Position numbers and translations under genes: made by a program. The notes below the pieces were generated by a model. That model was not told the DNA's origin. It was given only the letters and a program-made list of their open reading frames with translations, and ran no database searches. 48,278 nt of DNA from Cardiobacteriaceae bacterium (GTDB lineage Bacteria > Pseudomonadota > Gammaproteobacteria > Cardiobacteriales > Cardiobacteriaceae): NCBI GenBank assembly GCA_017484165.1, contig JAFUTP010000067.1:1-48278 (forward strand), written 5' to 3'. Below, one piece after another: positions 7,603 through 17,901 of the stretch; position 1 is the stretch's first letter; each line of letters begins with the position of its first letter.

Positions 7603-8874
7603 TCAAATAGTCCGCTCTTCTGACCCCATATACATCTGACGCGGTCTACCAATACGATAACCCTCCGAAATCATCTCATTCCAGTGCGACACCCAACCAG
7701 CTGTTCTAGCAACCGCAAACATTGCAGTAAACATATTTACAGGTATCTTCAACGCGCTGTAAATGATTCCAGAATAAAAATCAACATTCGGATAAAGTTT
7801 TCTTTCTATGAAATAATCATCTTTCAGAGCTGCCTCTTCTAAACGCAAAGCAAGCTCCATTCGAGGATCATCTCCATAATGCTTCAAAACATCATAACAG
7901 ACATTTTGGATAATTCTAGCACGAGGATCATAGTTTCTATAAACTCTATGACCAAAGCCCATCAACTTAAATGGATCATTCTTATCTTTCGCTTTTGCGA
8001 TAAATTTCGGAATATTTTCCACAGTGCCAATTTGATCCAACATTTTCAAAACAGCTTCATTCGCACCACCGTGTGCTGCCCCCCATAAGGCAGCAATACC
8101 AGCTGAAACCGCTGCATATGGATTAGTTCCAGTACTTCCAGCCAAACGAACTGTAGAAGTTGAAGCATTTTGTTCGTGATCAGCGTGCAAAATAAACAGT
8201 AAGTTCAAAGCTTTCGCTGCCAACGGATCAATTTCATAAGAACTTCCAGGACGCTCAAACATAGTCCGTAAGAAGTGCTCAAAATAATCATCTTCTTCTT
8301 TTGGATAACCAAAAGGATAACCACGACTGTAACGGAATGTGCAAGCCGCAATCGTAGGAATCTTCGCAATCAAACGCATAGATGCAATATATCTATCTTC
8401 TGGATTATTCACATCCAAACGATCGTGATAGAACGCTGCCAAAGAGCCAACAATACCAGTCAAAATAGCCATCGGATGCGCATCGTAATTAAATCCTTCA
8501 AAGAAATTTTGCACACGACGGTTCAACATACGATAAAAACGAATGCTTTCATCAAATTCTTTACTTTGCGCAGGAGTTGGCAATTCACCGTGATAAAGAA
8601 GATAAGTTACATCTAAAAAACTCAAGTTATTAGAACAAAGAGTTTCGATTGGATAACCGCGATACATCAACTTACCAGCTGCACCGTCAATATAGGTAAT
8701 CTTACTTACACAAGAAGAAGTAACTCCATAACCTGGATCATGAGTGAAATAACCAGCAGCTTTTGGTAAGGTCGAAATATCGATACCAGGTGTCCCAAGA
8801 ACTGGTTCAACTACTGGAAGTTCAACTTCCTTATTATTAACTTTATCAATCAGCGTAACTGTGCGTTGTGTCAT
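7603..8874 (-). CDS. gltA: Citrate synthase
   Basis: Condenses acetyl-CoA and oxaloacetate at the entry to the TCA cycle. 423 residues, the length of the hexameric type II enzyme of gammaproteobacteria. The catalytic triad is in place: H268 (GAAHGG), H309 (GFGHRVY) and D365 (PNVDFYSG), with the substrate-binding LHADHEQNAST segment at 229-239. GGAG lies about 8 nt before the ATG. It sits between rpmE2 and the pilus operon; the usual neighbour of pilM in relatives is a divergent penicillin-binding protein gene, which is absent. Confidence 0.96.
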   Translation of the reverse strand: MTQRTVTLIDKVNNKEVELPVVEPVLGTPGIDISTLPKAAGYFTHDPGYGVTSSCVSKITYIDGAAGKLMYRGYPIETLCSNNLSFLDVTYLLYHGELPTPAQSKEFDESIRFYRMLNRRVQNFFEGFNYDAHPMAILTGIVGSLAAFYHDRLDVNNPEDRYIASMRLIAKIPTIAACTFRYSRGYPFGYPKEEDDYFEHFLRTMFERPGSSYEIDPLAAKALNLLFILHADHEQNASTSTVRLAGSTGTNPYAAVSAGIAALWGAAHGGANEAVLKMLDQIGTVENIPKFIAKAKDKNDPFKLMGFGHRVYRNYDPRARIIQNVCYDVLKHYGDDPRMELALRLEEAALKDDYFIERKLYPNVDFYSGIIYSALKIPVNMFTAMFAVARTAGWVSHWNEMISEGYRIGRPRQMYMGSEERTI

Positions 8875-8929
8875 TTATGTATCTCCGTTTAGTGGTCAAT
8901 CTAGAAAACTATCAATTTTTGAATAAAAC

Positions 8930-9175
8930 TCATTTTTTGCCGTATTTACGACGGAAGCGATCAACTCGTCCAGCCGTATCAACGATATTTTGAGTTCCAG
9001 TGTAGAACGGATGAGATTTACTGCTCACATCAACTCTCACCAGTGGATATTCATTTCCATCTTCCCACTTAATTGTCTCTTTTGTTTCAACAGTAGAGCG
9101 GGTCAAAAATGCGAAATTTGCCCCTGCATCTTGAAAAACAACTGGACGGTAGTTGGGATGGATATTTTCTTTCAT
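8930..9175 (-). CDS. rpmE2: Ribosomal protein L31, type B (zinc-independent form)
   Basis: 81-residue 50S protein. The sequence starts MKENIHPNY and ends [11 protein letters not shown], with the SHPFYTG motif typical of L31. It has no cysteine, so it lacks the zinc-binding CxxC pair of the A form. Such B forms commonly replace the zinc form during zinc shortage and are often under Zur control. The start at 9175 is set by AGGAG upstream; longer in-frame starts are unlikely because they run into a promoter. Whether an A-form copy exists elsewhere cannot be seen here. Confidence 0.93.
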   Translation of the reverse strand: MKENIHPNYRPVVFQDAGANFAFLTRSTVETKETIKWEDGNEYPLVRVDVSSKSHPFYTGTQNIVDTAGRVDRFRRKYGKK

Positions 9176-9277
9176 TATTTCTCCTAAATCTTTAACAAAA
9201 TGAGGTGGGAATTTTACAACTTTTAACTTCCCAACCTTTACGCTACAAATCAACGCACCGTAAATAAACACCGAAGC

Positions 9278-9330
9278 ACTATAAATGATTTGTAGCAAAT
9301 TTACAACATCTATTATCCAATTTACAACAT
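9278..9330 (-). promoter_or_regulatory. Sigma-70-like promoter of rpmE2 with a 12-bp direct repeat at the -35
   Basis: Reading the minus strand, TTGTAA (plus 9301-9306) is followed after 17 bp by TATAGT (plus 9278-9283). A 12-bp sequence, AATTTACAACAT on the plus strand, occurs at 9298-9309 and 9319-9330, so the period is exactly 21 bp and one copy covers the -35. TTGTA-N7-TACAA also forms an inverted repeat over the -35. This layout suits a regulator site; Zur is a guess from the target gene. Confidence 0.6.
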
Positions 9331-9346
9331 TTTTACTTTTTCTTCA

Positions 9347-9847
9347 TTATCTCCGTATCGCTGTAATCGAGTTTGCGCCCCACCAATTCGCAATTGCATA
9401 CATCACAATCACAACCGCTCCGATGGTAATTCCAATATCTGCAACATTAAAAATCGGAAATGAATGTTCTTTGTAATAAACCAAAATGAAATCCACGACT
9501 TTTCCGTCAATCCAGCGGTCGTAAGCGTTACCAGCTGCACCACCGAGAATTGAAGCATATGCAAATCTTGCGGTCATATCTAATTTCTCGAACAGAAGTT
9601 CCCAGATTAGCCACAGTCCAACCAAGATAGCGAGCAGAATAAAAAACCATTTCTGCCAGCCGCCTTGATTAGAAAGCATACTGAATGCTGCTCCCTCATT
9701 GAATGCGAGATGGAAATCGAGAAACGGAATAATTTTTTTCGAGCCGTAAGAAAGATGCTCAACCGCCCAGATTTTCGAAAAATAATCGCCAGCGAACCAA
9801 GCACCAGCCAGCACGAACGAAAAAACAATACCCAAAAATCTACGCAT
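9347..9847 (-). CDS. lspA: Lipoprotein signal peptidase (signal peptidase II)
   Basis: Aspartyl protease that removes signal peptides from prolipoproteins in the inner membrane. 166 residues with four hydrophobic segments. Catalytic aspartates lie in KVVDFI and FNVADIGI, with the conserved GGAAGNAYDR segment between the last helices and the DxxSK motif near residue 21. The ATG overlaps the ileS stop by one base (TAATG). This ribF-ileS-lspA order is classical for gammaproteobacteria. Its substrates here would include the lipoproteins at 18265 and 46644. Confidence 0.95.
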   Translation of the reverse strand: MRRFLGIVFSFVLAGAWFAGDYFSKIWAVEHLSYGSKKIIPFLDFHLAFNEGAAFSMLSNQGGWQKWFFILLAILVGLWLIWELLFEKLDMTARFAYASILGGAAGNAYDRWIDGKVVDFILVYYKEHSFPIFNVADIGITIGAVVIVMYAIANWWGANSITAIRR

Positions 9848-12633
9848 TAGCAGAACTCCCGTTTTTCACCACTTCCATCAACATTTTCCACGCAGCGCGG
9901 GCAGAGTTCTGGGTGAGCAGCGACGCTTCCGACATCTGCACGGTGATGCCAACAACGCAGGCATTTTTCGCCCTGTGCTTTTTCGACGCTAATTTTTTCT
10001 ACCGCTGCTTCTGTAACTTCAACCGCTGAAACTATCAACGCAAAATGCAGTTCTGATGCGATTTTTGCAGCGATTTCATATTTATCTTTCGGTAATTCGA
10101 TTTTTACTTTTGCTTCTAATCCAGAGCCTATTAAGCCTTGATTACGAGCTTTTTCGAGTTCTGCATTGATGCTTTCACGGATATTCAAAATCGTTTTCCA
10201 TTCATCGAAATTAAGCCGTGAATTAGCATCCAAACCGCGCAGCTGCTCATAAAAACCTTCAAAAAACACGCTTTCTTCTTTTTCACCTGGAAGATATTTC
10301 CAGATTTCTTCGGCGGTAAAAGACAAAATCGGTGCAAGCCAAGCGAGCATTGCCCGCAAAATGTGATAAATCGCGGTTTGAGCGGAACGGCGAGCGGGCG
10401 CATCTTTTGCCACGGTGTATTGCCGATCTTTGATTACATCGAGATAAAAACCGCCCAAATCCACCGAGCAGAAGTTAAACAGAAGCTGATAAATCGTGTG
10501 AAACTCGTATTTTTCATAGAGTTTGATGATTTTTTCTTGCAAATCAGCGGCGAGAGCCACGGCGTAACGGTCAAGCTCTACCATTTCCTCATAGACGACA
10601 AGATTTTTTGCAGGATCGAAATCGTGCAAATTCGCAAGCAGGAAGCGGCAAGTGTTACGGATACGGCGATATGCGTCGGCGCGTTGTTTCAAGATGTTTT
10701 TACTCAAACTCACTTCGCCTGAATAATCCACTGATGACACCCAAAGCCGCAAGATATCCGCGCCCAGCTCTTTGATTACGCTTTCAGGATCGACGACATT
10801 TCCCAGCGATTTACTCATTTTTCTGCCCTGTTCATCAACGGTAAATCCGTGCGTGAGCAGTCCTTTATACGGTGGCTGACCGTCGATTGCAGAACCAACC
10901 AGCAAAGAAGAATGGAACCAACCGCGGTGCTGATCTGAACCTTCGAGATACAAATCGGCTGGATATTGCAATTCTTCACGGCGACGCAAAACACTGAAAT
11001 GCGTACTGCCAGAGTCGAACCAAACATCGAGCACATCGTTTAATTTTTCGTATTTATCGGCATCTTTTTCGCCAACCAGCTCGGCGATATCGAGTTCAAA
11101 CCAAGCCTCGATGCCTTTTTCAGCAATTTTTTCGGCAGCTTTTTGCATTATTTCCGCAACATTCGGATGCAATTCGCCAGTTTCTTTATCTACCACAAAA
11201 CACAGCGGCACGCCCCAATATCTCTGCCGTGAAATACACCAATCTGGTCGTCCCGCAATCATATTTGTCAGCCGTGGCCTGCCCCACTCTGGCGTAAATT
11301 GCACGCTATCCAAGCCTTTGAGCGCAACCTGCCGCAAATTTTGCTTATCCATCGACACAAACCACTGGCTAGTCGCTCGGAAAACCGTTGGAGTTTTATG
11401 CCGCCAACAGCAGGGATATGAATGCTGCATTTTGGAAACTTGTGCCAGAGAGCCGTTTTGCTGCATCAATTCGATTATTTCCGCTTCGGCTTTGAAAATA
11501 AATTTGCCTGCAAATAGCGGTGTTTCCGAGGAATAAACGCCGTCTGCCATTACAAAATTCGGAAATTCTTTGAGTTCTGGATATTTTTTTATCACTTCGA
11601 AATCGTCCGCACCGTGTGCTGGTGCGGTATGCACGCAACCTGTTCCCGCATCAAGAGTGATATGTTCGCCCACAACCAAAAGTGATTTTTGACCGTCAAT
11701 GAACGGGTGTTTCAGCCAAATCCGTTCCAATGTCGCGCCTTTTGCTCTACCGATAACTTGCCAATCGGCAGTTGAATTCCAGCGTTTTTTCACCGTTTCC
11801 AGCAATTCTTCGGCAATTACAAAAGCATTTCCCTCGCCTTTTATCAGCACATACTCAAACTCCGAATGCAGGGCTACCGCGGTATTAGCGGGCAGCGTCC
11901 AAGGCGTTGTTGTCCAGATAACCACATCAATTGCATCTAGTTTTTCCGTCGCATTCATTTTTTCGGTGATTTCTGCTGGATTTACGGCAGCAAAGCGCAC
12001 ATCGATGGAATAACTTTCTTTATCCTGATATTCAACTTCGGCTTCAGCAAGGGAAGAACGGCAATCGAAGCACCAATTTATCGGCTTCATTCCTCGCACA
12101 ACATTTCCGCCTTTCACAATCTCAGCCAAGGCGCGCACGATGTCGGCTTCAGTTTGGAAATTCATTGTCAGATACGGTTTTTCCCAATCGCCAAATACGC
12201 CAAAACGAATAAAACCTTGCTTTTGAATTTCGACTTGTTCTTTGGCGAAATTACGGCAAGCGGCACGGAATTCGGTTGCAGAAACTTTGACATTTGGCTT
12301 ACCGAGTTTTTGTTCGACTTTTTGCTCAATCGGCAGACCGTGGCAATCCCAACCTGGCACATACGGACAGTCATAGCCCATCATCTGCCGTGATTTCATA
12401 ATGATGTCTTTCAAGATTTTGTTGAGTGCGTGTCCGACATGAATTGCGCCGTTAGCGTAAGGAGGACCGTCATGGAGCACGAATTTGCGCCGTCCTTTGG
12501 ATTTTTCGCGTTGTTTTTCGTAAATTTTTTCTTCTTGCCAGAAGCGCAAAATTTCTGGTTCGCGGGCTGGGAGATTGCCGCGCATCGGAAAATCAGTTTG
12601 GGGAAGGTTCAAAGTATTTTTGTAATCAGCCAT
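9847..12633 (-). CDS. ileS: Isoleucyl-tRNA synthetase
   Basis: Class I synthetase that charges tRNA-Ile. 928 residues. The HIGH motif is HVGH at 65-68 after [14 protein letters not shown] appears as [10 protein letters not shown] after about residue 590; the C-terminal zinc finger has the pattern CLRCWHHR...CPRC. An editing (CP1) domain with the TTPWTLPAN motif is present. It lies 31 nt after ribF and is coupled to lspA downstream. Confidence 0.97.
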   Translation of the reverse strand: MADYKNTLNLPQTDFPMRGNLPAREPEILRFWQEEKIYEKQREKSKGRRKFVLHDGPPYANGAIHVGHALNKILKDIIMKSRQMMGYDCPYVPGWDCHGLPIEQKVEQKLGKPNVKVSATEFRAACRNFAKEQVEIQKQGFIRFGVFGDWEKPYLTMNFQTEADIVRALAEIVKGGNVVRGMKPINWCFDCRSSLAEAEVEYQDKESYSIDVRFAAVNPAEITEKMNATEKLDAIDVVIWTTTPWTLPANTAVALHSEFEYVLIKGEGNAFVIAEELLETVKKRWNSTADWQVIGRAKGATLERIWLKHPFIDGQKSLLVVGEHITLDAGTGCVHTAPAHGADDFEVIKKYPELKEFPNFVMADGVYSSETPLFAGKFIFKAEAEIIELMQQNGSLAQVSKMQHSYPCCWRHKTPTVFRATSQWFVSMDKQNLRQVALKGLDSVQFTPEWGRPRLTNMIAGRPDWCISRQRYWGVPLCFVVDKETGELHPNVAEIMQKAAEKIAEKGIEAWFELDIAELVGEKDADKYEKLNDVLDVWFDSGSTHFSVLRRREELQYPADLYLEGSDQHRGWFHSSLLVGSAIDGQPPYKGLLTHGFTVDEQGRKMSKSLGNVVDPESVIKELGADILRLWVSSVDYSGEVSLSKNILKQRADAYRRIRNTCRFLLANLHDFDPAKNLVVYEEMVELDRYAVALAADLQEKIIKLYEKYEFHTIYQLLFNFCSVDLGGFYLDVIKDRQYTVAKDAPARRSAQTAIYHILRAMLAWLAPILSFTAEEIWKYLPGEKEESVFFEGFYEQLRGLDANSRLNFDEWKTILNIRESINAELEKARNQGLIGSGLEAKVKIELPKDKYEIAAKIASELHFALIVSAVEVTEAAVEKISVEKAQGEKCLRCWHHRADVGSVAAHPELCPRCVENVDGSGEKREFC

Positions 12634-12664
12634 AAAAATGCCTTTTTGTGAATAAAAAATTGGT

Positions 12665-13621
12665 CTAAATTTCCAGACTTGCCGTCAGAGCTTTACTTTC
12701 AGCGTCAAAAAATTGTCTAGCAGCGGCAATATCAAGAGAAATTTGCTTCTGCAATTCGGAAAAATTGTCGAATTTGACGATATTTCGGAGAAATTTTTCA
12801 ACCGAAATTTTGAGTTTTTGTCCGTATAAATCCCGCTCGACATCAAGCAAATGCGCTTCGATTTTTCTTCTTACGGAATGAAATGTCGGCGCAGTTCCAA
12901 TATTGCCCACCGCGTGAAATTTTTCGCCATTTGCCAAAATCTCAACTTCCAGCGCATAAACACCGTCGGCAACCGCCCAATTTTGCGGAATATGCAAATT
13001 AGCGGTGCGAGCGTCTAATTTTTTACCGCGCCCTGCCCCAGCTTTAACCGTGCCGATAAAACTTGGAAAATGTCCGAGCATTTTTGCCGCCGCCGCAATA
13101 TTTTTCTCTTGCAGCAATTCACGGATTTTGGAACTCGAAATTCTTTGATTTTCCGCGCATACCGCAGGGATTATTTCCACCGCAAAGCCGTATTTTTCAC
13201 CGAATTGAGCCAGTTTTTCCGCCGTTCCCTGACCTTGATAACCGAAGCGAAAATCTTCACCGACAATCACAAATTTCGCTTGCAATCCCGCAAGCAAATA
13301 CCGTTTTACGAAATCTTCCGCCGAAGTTTGCCGCAATTTTTGATTAAAGCTCATCAACACCCAATCGGCGATTTGTTGCTCTGCCAGATAGAAAGCACGG
13401 TCAGCAAGATTAGAAATGACGCAGGGATTTTCCCCGCGAGTGAGAATTTTGGTGTGCGGGAAAAAACTAACCGCCGTTGCAAGAAGCTGTTTTTCGCGGG
13501 CAATTTCACGGCATCTCACCAACATTGTTTGATGCCCGCGATGCACACCGTCAAAATTACCAATTACCACCGCTGATGATTGCGACAGACGAAAACTGCT
13601 CTGCCATTTTGAGATTTTCAT
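12665..13621 (-). CDS. ribF: Bifunctional riboflavin kinase/FAD synthetase
   Basis: Makes FMN from riboflavin and FAD from FMN. 318 residues. The N-terminal adenylyltransferase domain has [10 protein letters not shown] (21-30) and ISSSKIR (161-167). The C-terminal kinase domain starts near 185 with [13 protein letters not shown] and includes GNIGTAPTF and EAHLLD. The kinase motif usually written PTAN reads RTAN (205-208): Thr and Asn, which bind Mg-ATP in the family, are kept but the proline is lost. First gene of ribF-ileS-lspA. A miniature element lies 37 bp upstream. Confidence 0.94.
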   Translation of the reverse strand: MKISKWQSSFRLSQSSAVVIGNFDGVHRGHQTMLVRCREIAREKQLLATAVSFFPHTKILTRGENPCVISNLADRAFYLAEQQIADWVLMSFNQKLRQTSAEDFVKRYLLAGLQAKFVIVGEDFRFGYQGQGTAEKLAQFGEKYGFAVEIIPAVCAENQRISSSKIRELLQEKNIAAAAKMLGHFPSFIGTVKAGAGRGKKLDARTANLHIPQNWAVADGVYALEVEILANGEKFHAVGNIGTAPTFHSVRRKIEAHLLDVERDLYGQKLKISVEKFLRNIVKFDNFSELQKQISLDIAAARQFFDAESKALTASLEI

Positions 13622-13658
13622 AAATTGTGAATTTGTTCTGAAATAAGTTTTTATTTAA

Positions 13659-13779
13659 GGGCGCATCTAAATTTAGGGTTAATTCTTTCTTTTACCCTCG
13701 TCATCCTGAATGTCGCGAAGGATCTGCCGATAGAGATTTTTCGCCTGCGGCTCAAAATGACGAATTTTTAGACACACCC
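13659..13779 (-). repeat. Miniature inverted-repeat element, copy 1
   Basis: A 121-bp copy. The left end GGGCGCATCTAAATTT and the inverted right end (TTTTTAGACACACCC) are terminal inverted repeats. The core carries GATTTTTCGCC...GGCTCAAAATGACG and its imperfect mirror, forming a long hairpin. Flanks are TTAA and TTGA, a possible decayed 4-bp duplication. It lies between ribF and valS, which diverge. Strand is given relative to copy 2. Confidence 0.85.
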
Positions 13780-13956
13780 TTGATAGAAATTTTTATAAAT
13801 ACTGCTTGGATTTGCGGTTTTATCGGGCAAATTCAACAAGTTACAGCAAAAGCTAGCAGAATTTCTTGTGCAATCTCTGATAATTCCTCATTTAGTTAGG
13901 ATTATTCCGTATTTAGCGGCAACACAGCCGCTTTTTTATTTGTAAGGGGAAAACGA
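13780..13956. other. Remainder of the ribF-valS intergenic region with a terminator-like hairpin
   Basis: AGCGGC (13915-13920), loop AACACA and GCCGCT (13927-13932) are followed by a T-run, only about 14 nt before the AAGGGG ribosome-binding site of valS. No gene converges on it from the left, so it may be an attenuator in the valS leader or a relic terminator. I saw no leader peptide rich in valine codons. Confidence 0.45.
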
Positions 13957-16755
13957 ATGTCTCAAAAGAACACGACTTACCAACCGAAAGAAATTGAAAA
14001 TCGCCTTTATGCACAGTGGGAAGAAGCAAATTATTTTGCGCCACAGGACGGTAAATCTGCATATTCAATAATGATTCCGCCGCCGAATGTAACGGGTTCT
14101 TTGCATATGGGACATGCGTTTCAAGATTCGCTAATGGATATTTTGATTCGCTACCACCGTATGTCTGGCGATAAAACTCTCTGGCAAGTCGGTTGTGATC
14201 ACGCAGGAATTGCGACACAAATGGTGGTAGAACGACGGCTTGCGGCACAGGGAAAATCTCGCCACGATTTAGGTCGCGAAGAATTTTTACGGGAAATTTG
14301 GGACTGGAAAGCGCAATCTGGCGGACAAATAATGCGGCAGTTGCGACGGCTTGGCGCATCGGTAGATTGGTCGCGAGAACGCTTCACAATGGACGATGAT
14401 TTATCTCGTGCGGTGCGAGAAGTTTTCGTCAAACTCTATGACGACGGCTTAATTTACCGTGGAAAACGCTTGGTAAATTGGGATCCCGTGCTCAAAACCG
14501 CAATTTCTGATTTGGAAGTGGAAAACCGTGAGGAAAACGGATTTATGTATCAAGTTCGTTATCCGATTGTGGGCGAGGACGGTTTTATCGAAATTGCCAC
14601 TACTCGCCCAGAAACAATTCCCGCAGACAGCGCAATTGCGGTAAATCCGACTGACGAACGCTATCAACATCTCATCGGCAAAACTGTGCAAGTTCCGCTT
14701 TGCAACCGTGAAATTCCCGTAATTGCCGATGATTATGTTGATAAGGAATTCGGCACGGGCTGCTTAAAAATCACGCCAGCACACGATTTCAACGACTATG
14801 CAGTCGGACAACGCCACAATCTTCCTGCCATCAATATTTTCCATCCCGATGCGACGGTAAATCAAAATGCGCCTTTGCCGTATCAAGGTTTAAGCCGTGA
14901 AAAAGCGCGGGAAGTTTTTGTCGCTGATTTAGAAAAAAACGGTTTTTTGGCAGAAGTTAAACCGCATCAACTAACCCGTCCATACGGCGACCGCAGCGGC
15001 GTGGTGATTGAACCGTATTTAACCGATCAATGGTTTGTCGATTTCACCGCCAAAGGTAAGGAAATTCTCACCAATCCCGCAATTGCCGCTGTGCGCGAAG
15101 GCAAAATCAAATTCGTGCCGAAAAATTGGGAAAACACTTATTTCCGCTGGCTAGAAAATTTGCAAGATTGGTGTATTTCGCGCCAACTCTGGTGGGGACA
15201 CCGTATTCCCGCTTGGTACGACAAGGACGGAAATATTTATGTCGCTGAAAACGAAACTGCGGTGCGAGAAAAATATTCGCTTTCCGCTGATTTACCGCTT
15301 CATCAAGACGAAGATGTTTTGGATACTTGGTTTTCTTCTGCGCTCTGGCCATTTGCAACCCAAGGCTGGCCTGATAAAACCTCTGATTTAGCCGAGTTTT
15401 ATCCGAGTTCTGTGCTGGTTACGGGCTTTGACATCATCTTTTTCTGGGTCGCAAGAATGGTGTTGATGGGGCTTTATTGCACGGGCGATGTGCCCTTCCG
15501 TGATGTTTATATTCACGGTTTAGTGCGCGATGGCGACGGACAAAAAATGAGCAAATCCAAAGGCAATGTGATTGACCCGATTGATGTCATCGATGGTGTC
15601 GATTTGGAAGAACTCGTCCGTAAGCGCACAGAAAACATGATGCAGCCGCAAAAGGCAGCCAAAATCGAAAAGCAAACACGGCGCGAATTTCCTGACGGTA
15701 TCCCAGCTTGCGGCACGGATGCGCTGCGGTTTTATTTCGCGGCGGTAGCAACTAGCGGTCGAGATGTAGTTTTTGATATTTCCCGCGTTGAGGGTTACCG
15801 CAATTTCTGTAACAAAGTCTGGAATGCAGCAAGATTTGTCGAAATGCAAATCGGCGATGAAACGGTTAAAACTGTTGATATTCAAGATTTTTCCGCCGCC
15901 GATGTCTGGATAAATATCCGTTTTAATCAAGCCCTGCAGACGGTAGAAAATGCAATTAACACTTACCGCTTCGACATCGCAGCCCAAGCCGTTTATGAAT
16001 TTATCTGGCACGACTACTGCGATTGGTATCTCGAACTCACTAAACCAGTGCTAGCAAAATCCGCCACAGACGAAAAAGCCAAAGCGGCTGCCAAATTCAA
16101 TCTTCTTGCGGTGCTGGAAAAAACACTGCGGCTTGCGCATCCGTTTATGCCATTCATCACCGAAGAAATTTGGCAAAAAGTTGCGAAAAAACTGGGAATT
16201 AACCGTCCGACCGTAATGCTGGAAAAATTCCCTGTGTTGCAGGCTGAATTTGCTCTGGATAAAGATAAAAATCAAAAAACTCTCTCGGAAATTGAATGGC
16301 TACAACAAACTCTGCTCGGCATTCGGCAAATCCGTGCACAAATGAATATCGCACCTGGCAAAGCACTTGCAGTTTTATTTAGTGATATTGAAGACACTCA
16401 CCGCGAATATTTAGCCAGTCTCAAAACTTTGCTCATCGCGCTCGGACGGCTTGATTCGGCAGAAATTGCACAAGGTGAAATGCCAGAATCTGCCGCTTTT
16501 GCCGTCGGTAAAACTACGGTGAATATCGCTCTTGCAGGACTAATCGATAAAAAAGCAGAACTAGCACGGCTTGACAAAGAAATCAGCAAACTCGAACAAA
16601 ATATTGCGCGCATTTCGGCACAGCTCGGCAACGAAAAATTCCTCGCCAAAGCTCCCGCGCAACTTGTCGAAACTAACCGTAAAAATTTGCAATCCGACCA
16701 AGAGCAAGTAGAAATTCTCAAAACTCAACGGATAAAAATAGAAAAACTCGGCTGA
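13957..16755 (+). CDS. valS: Valyl-tRNA synthetase
   Basis: Class I synthetase charging tRNA-Val. 932 residues. The HIGH motif is HMGH (50-53), directly preceded by the conserved PPP at 41-43. KMSKS lies at 530-534. Editing-domain residues such as TTRPETI and the DWCISRQLWWGHRIP catalytic segment are present. The C-terminal coiled-coil arm (about 860-932) is complete. The PPP stretch makes its translation dependent on EF-P in bacteria where this was studied; efp and epmA are both in this window. AAGGGG precedes the ATG. Confidence 0.97.
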   Translation: MSQKNTTYQPKEIENRLYAQWEEANYFAPQDGKSAYSIMIPPPNVTGSLHMGHAFQDSLMDILIRYHRMSGDKTLWQVGCDHAGIATQMVVERRLAAQGKSRHDLGREEFLREIWDWKAQSGGQIMRQLRRLGASVDWSRERFTMDDDLSRAVREVFVKLYDDGLIYRGKRLVNWDPVLKTAISDLEVENREENGFMYQVRYPIVGEDGFIEIATTRPETIPADSAIAVNPTDERYQHLIGKTVQVPLCNREIPVIADDYVDKEFGTGCLKITPAHDFNDYAVGQRHNLPAINIFHPDATVNQNAPLPYQGLSREKAREVFVADLEKNGFLAEVKPHQLTRPYGDRSGVVIEPYLTDQWFVDFTAKGKEILTNPAIAAVREGKIKFVPKNWENTYFRWLENLQDWCISRQLWWGHRIPAWYDKDGNIYVAENETAVREKYSLSADLPLHQDEDVLDTWFSSALWPFATQGWPDKTSDLAEFYPSSVLVTGFDIIFFWVARMVLMGLYCTGDVPFRDVYIHGLVRDGDGQKMSKSKGNVIDPIDVIDGVDLEELVRKRTENMMQPQKAAKIEKQTRREFPDGIPACGTDALRFYFAAVATSGRDVVFDISRVEGYRNFCNKVWNAARFVEMQIGDETVKTVDIQDFSAADVWINIRFNQALQTVENAINTYRFDIAAQAVYEFIWHDYCDWYLELTKPVLAKSATDEKAKAAAKFNLLAVLEKTLRLAHPFMPFITEEIWQKVAKKLGINRPTVMLEKFPVLQAEFALDKDKNQKTLSEIEWLQQTLLGIRQIRAQMNIAPGKALAVLFSDIEDTHREYLASLKTLLIALGRLDSAEIAQGEMPESAAFAVGKTTVNIALAGLIDKKAELARLDKEISKLEQNIARISAQLGNEKFLAKAPAQLVETNRKNLQSDQEQVEILKTQRIKIEKLG

Positions 16756-16779
16756 CCGCCAAATCTTTAACCATCAAAA

Positions 16780-16877
16780 GGGCATATCTAAAAATTCGTC
16801 ATTTTGAGCCGTAGGCGAAAAATCTCTATCGGCAGATCCTTCGCTTCGCTCAGGATGACGAGGATTTAGATGCGCCA
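16780..16877 (+). repeat. Miniature inverted-repeat element, copy 2 (short form)
   Basis: A 98-bp copy, 24 nt after the valS stop. It lacks about 22 bp next to the right terminus that other copies have. Ends are GGGCATATCTAAAAATT and (inverted) TGGCGCATCTAAATCC, flanked by AAAA on both sides. The long core hairpin is intact. Confidence 0.85.
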
Positions 16878-16880
16878 AAA

Positions 16881-16916
16881 AATAAAAAAAATCCTCCCAA
16901 TGCGGAGGATTTTTTG
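16881..16916. terminator. Bidirectional terminator between valS and the cysB-like gene
   Basis: AATCCTCC and GGAGGATT form a perfect stem around a short loop, with an A-run on the left and a T-run on the right, so it can end transcripts from both converging genes. The tRNA-Leu terminator at 41551 uses the same stem arms. Confidence 0.85.
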
Positions 16917-16932
16917 TTGCGCGGATGAACAA

Positions 16933-17901
16933 TTAAATTGTCCAACCTTCGGTTTCTTTCGATAAATGCACACGGCGAATGTAATCCTGCACCGCTCGTT
17001 TATCCGCACCAGGGACAATTTGCTCAATAAAATCGTAATGCACCGCACGCAAACGCTTGTTTTCATGCCAAATCAAATAGCTGTGGAAAGAATTTATCCA
17101 CGGTAGCGGCAAGGCGACTAAATCCGCGTCCAACTCTTCGTCATATGAAATATCCGCAATCGCGCCAACTCCCATCGAGGAACGGACATAGCTTTTAATC
17201 ATATCGGGAGAACGGGCTGTAACCGCAATTTTCGGAGCAACTCCCGCATCCAACATCGCCTGCACCAAACCAGATTGCCCCTTATGCGAAGTGATGTAAG
17301 TCAAAAGCGGATACTCTCCAATTTCAGCCAAACTTTCAGGCGGTTTTTCAGCGAATTTATGGTCTTTCGGCACAAGCAAAATCAAATTCCAACTCATCGC
17401 TGGTAGAGAAATCAAAGACTGCATCTGATTTTGATACGGCGATAAATCCTGCGCCGAAAACCAACCGAAATCCGCCTCCTGCGTGTTCAATGCGTCCAAA
17501 ATCTGCACATTCGTCCCTTCGATGATGTCCAGCGGAATTTGCGGATAAGTTTTCTGCATATACGGCATCACGGAAATTAAAGCATAACGGGCAAGAGTAT
17601 TGGTAGTCGCAATATGTAGTTGCGAAAAATATTCCTCCTGCGACTTTCCAGCTAAACGACGAATTGATTCGACACCTGCCAGCACTTTTTCAATTTCAGG
17701 AAGAAGTTCATCACCAAAAGGCGTAAGACCGATAAAAGATTTGTTGTTGCGCTTAAAAATTTGATTACCAAGTGAATCTTCAAACAATTTAATTTGCTTA
17801 CTCACCGCTGGCTGCGACATAAAAAGAGCTTTCGCTGCCGCAGTTACGCTATATTCATTTGCCACTACCGCAAAAACACATTGCAATTGTCGAAGTTTCA
17901 T
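16933..17901 (-). CDS. cysB: LysR-family regulator of the CysB type
   Basis: 322 residues. The N-terminal winged helix-turn-helix (1-60) contains AAKALFMSQPAVSKQIKLFED. The effector domain carries CysB-type stretches: IATTNTLARYAL, YPLLTYITSHKGQS and SPDMIKSYVRSSMGVGAIAD. CysB activates sulfate uptake and cysteine synthesis genes in response to N-acetylserine. No sulfur-assimilation genes are adjacent, so the regulon is inferred from the family only. A TauE/SafE permease that could export sulfur oxyanions lies far away at 45.5 kb. Confidence 0.85.
   Translation of the reverse strand: MKLRQLQCVFAVVANEYSVTAAAKALFMSQPAVSKQIKLFEDSLGNQIFKRNNKSFIGLTPFGDELLPEIEKVLAGVESIRRLAGKSQEEYFSQLHIATTNTLARYALISVMPYMQKTYPQIPLDIIEGTNVQILDALNTQEADFGWFSAQDLSPYQNQMQSLISLPAMSWNLILLVPKDHKFAEKPPESLAEIGEYPLLTYITSHKGQSGLVQAMLDAGVAPKIAVTARSPDMIKSYVRSSMGVGAIADISYDEELDADLVALPLPWINSFHSYLIWHENKRLRAVHYDFIEQIVPGADKRAVQDYIRRVHLSKETEGWTI

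Noticed and set aside
11111-11536. Plus-strand 141-codon frame opposite ileS
   Set aside because: Antisense shadow of conserved ileS codons; no independent support.
13070-13576. Plus-strand 168-codon frame opposite ribF
   Set aside because: It lies wholly antisense to a clear ribF gene, has no recognisable motif, and is rich in His/Arg/Phe as expected of a shadow frame.
15520-16011. Minus-strand 163-codon frame opposite valS
   Set aside because: Antisense to a complete valS with no ribosome-binding site or family signature.
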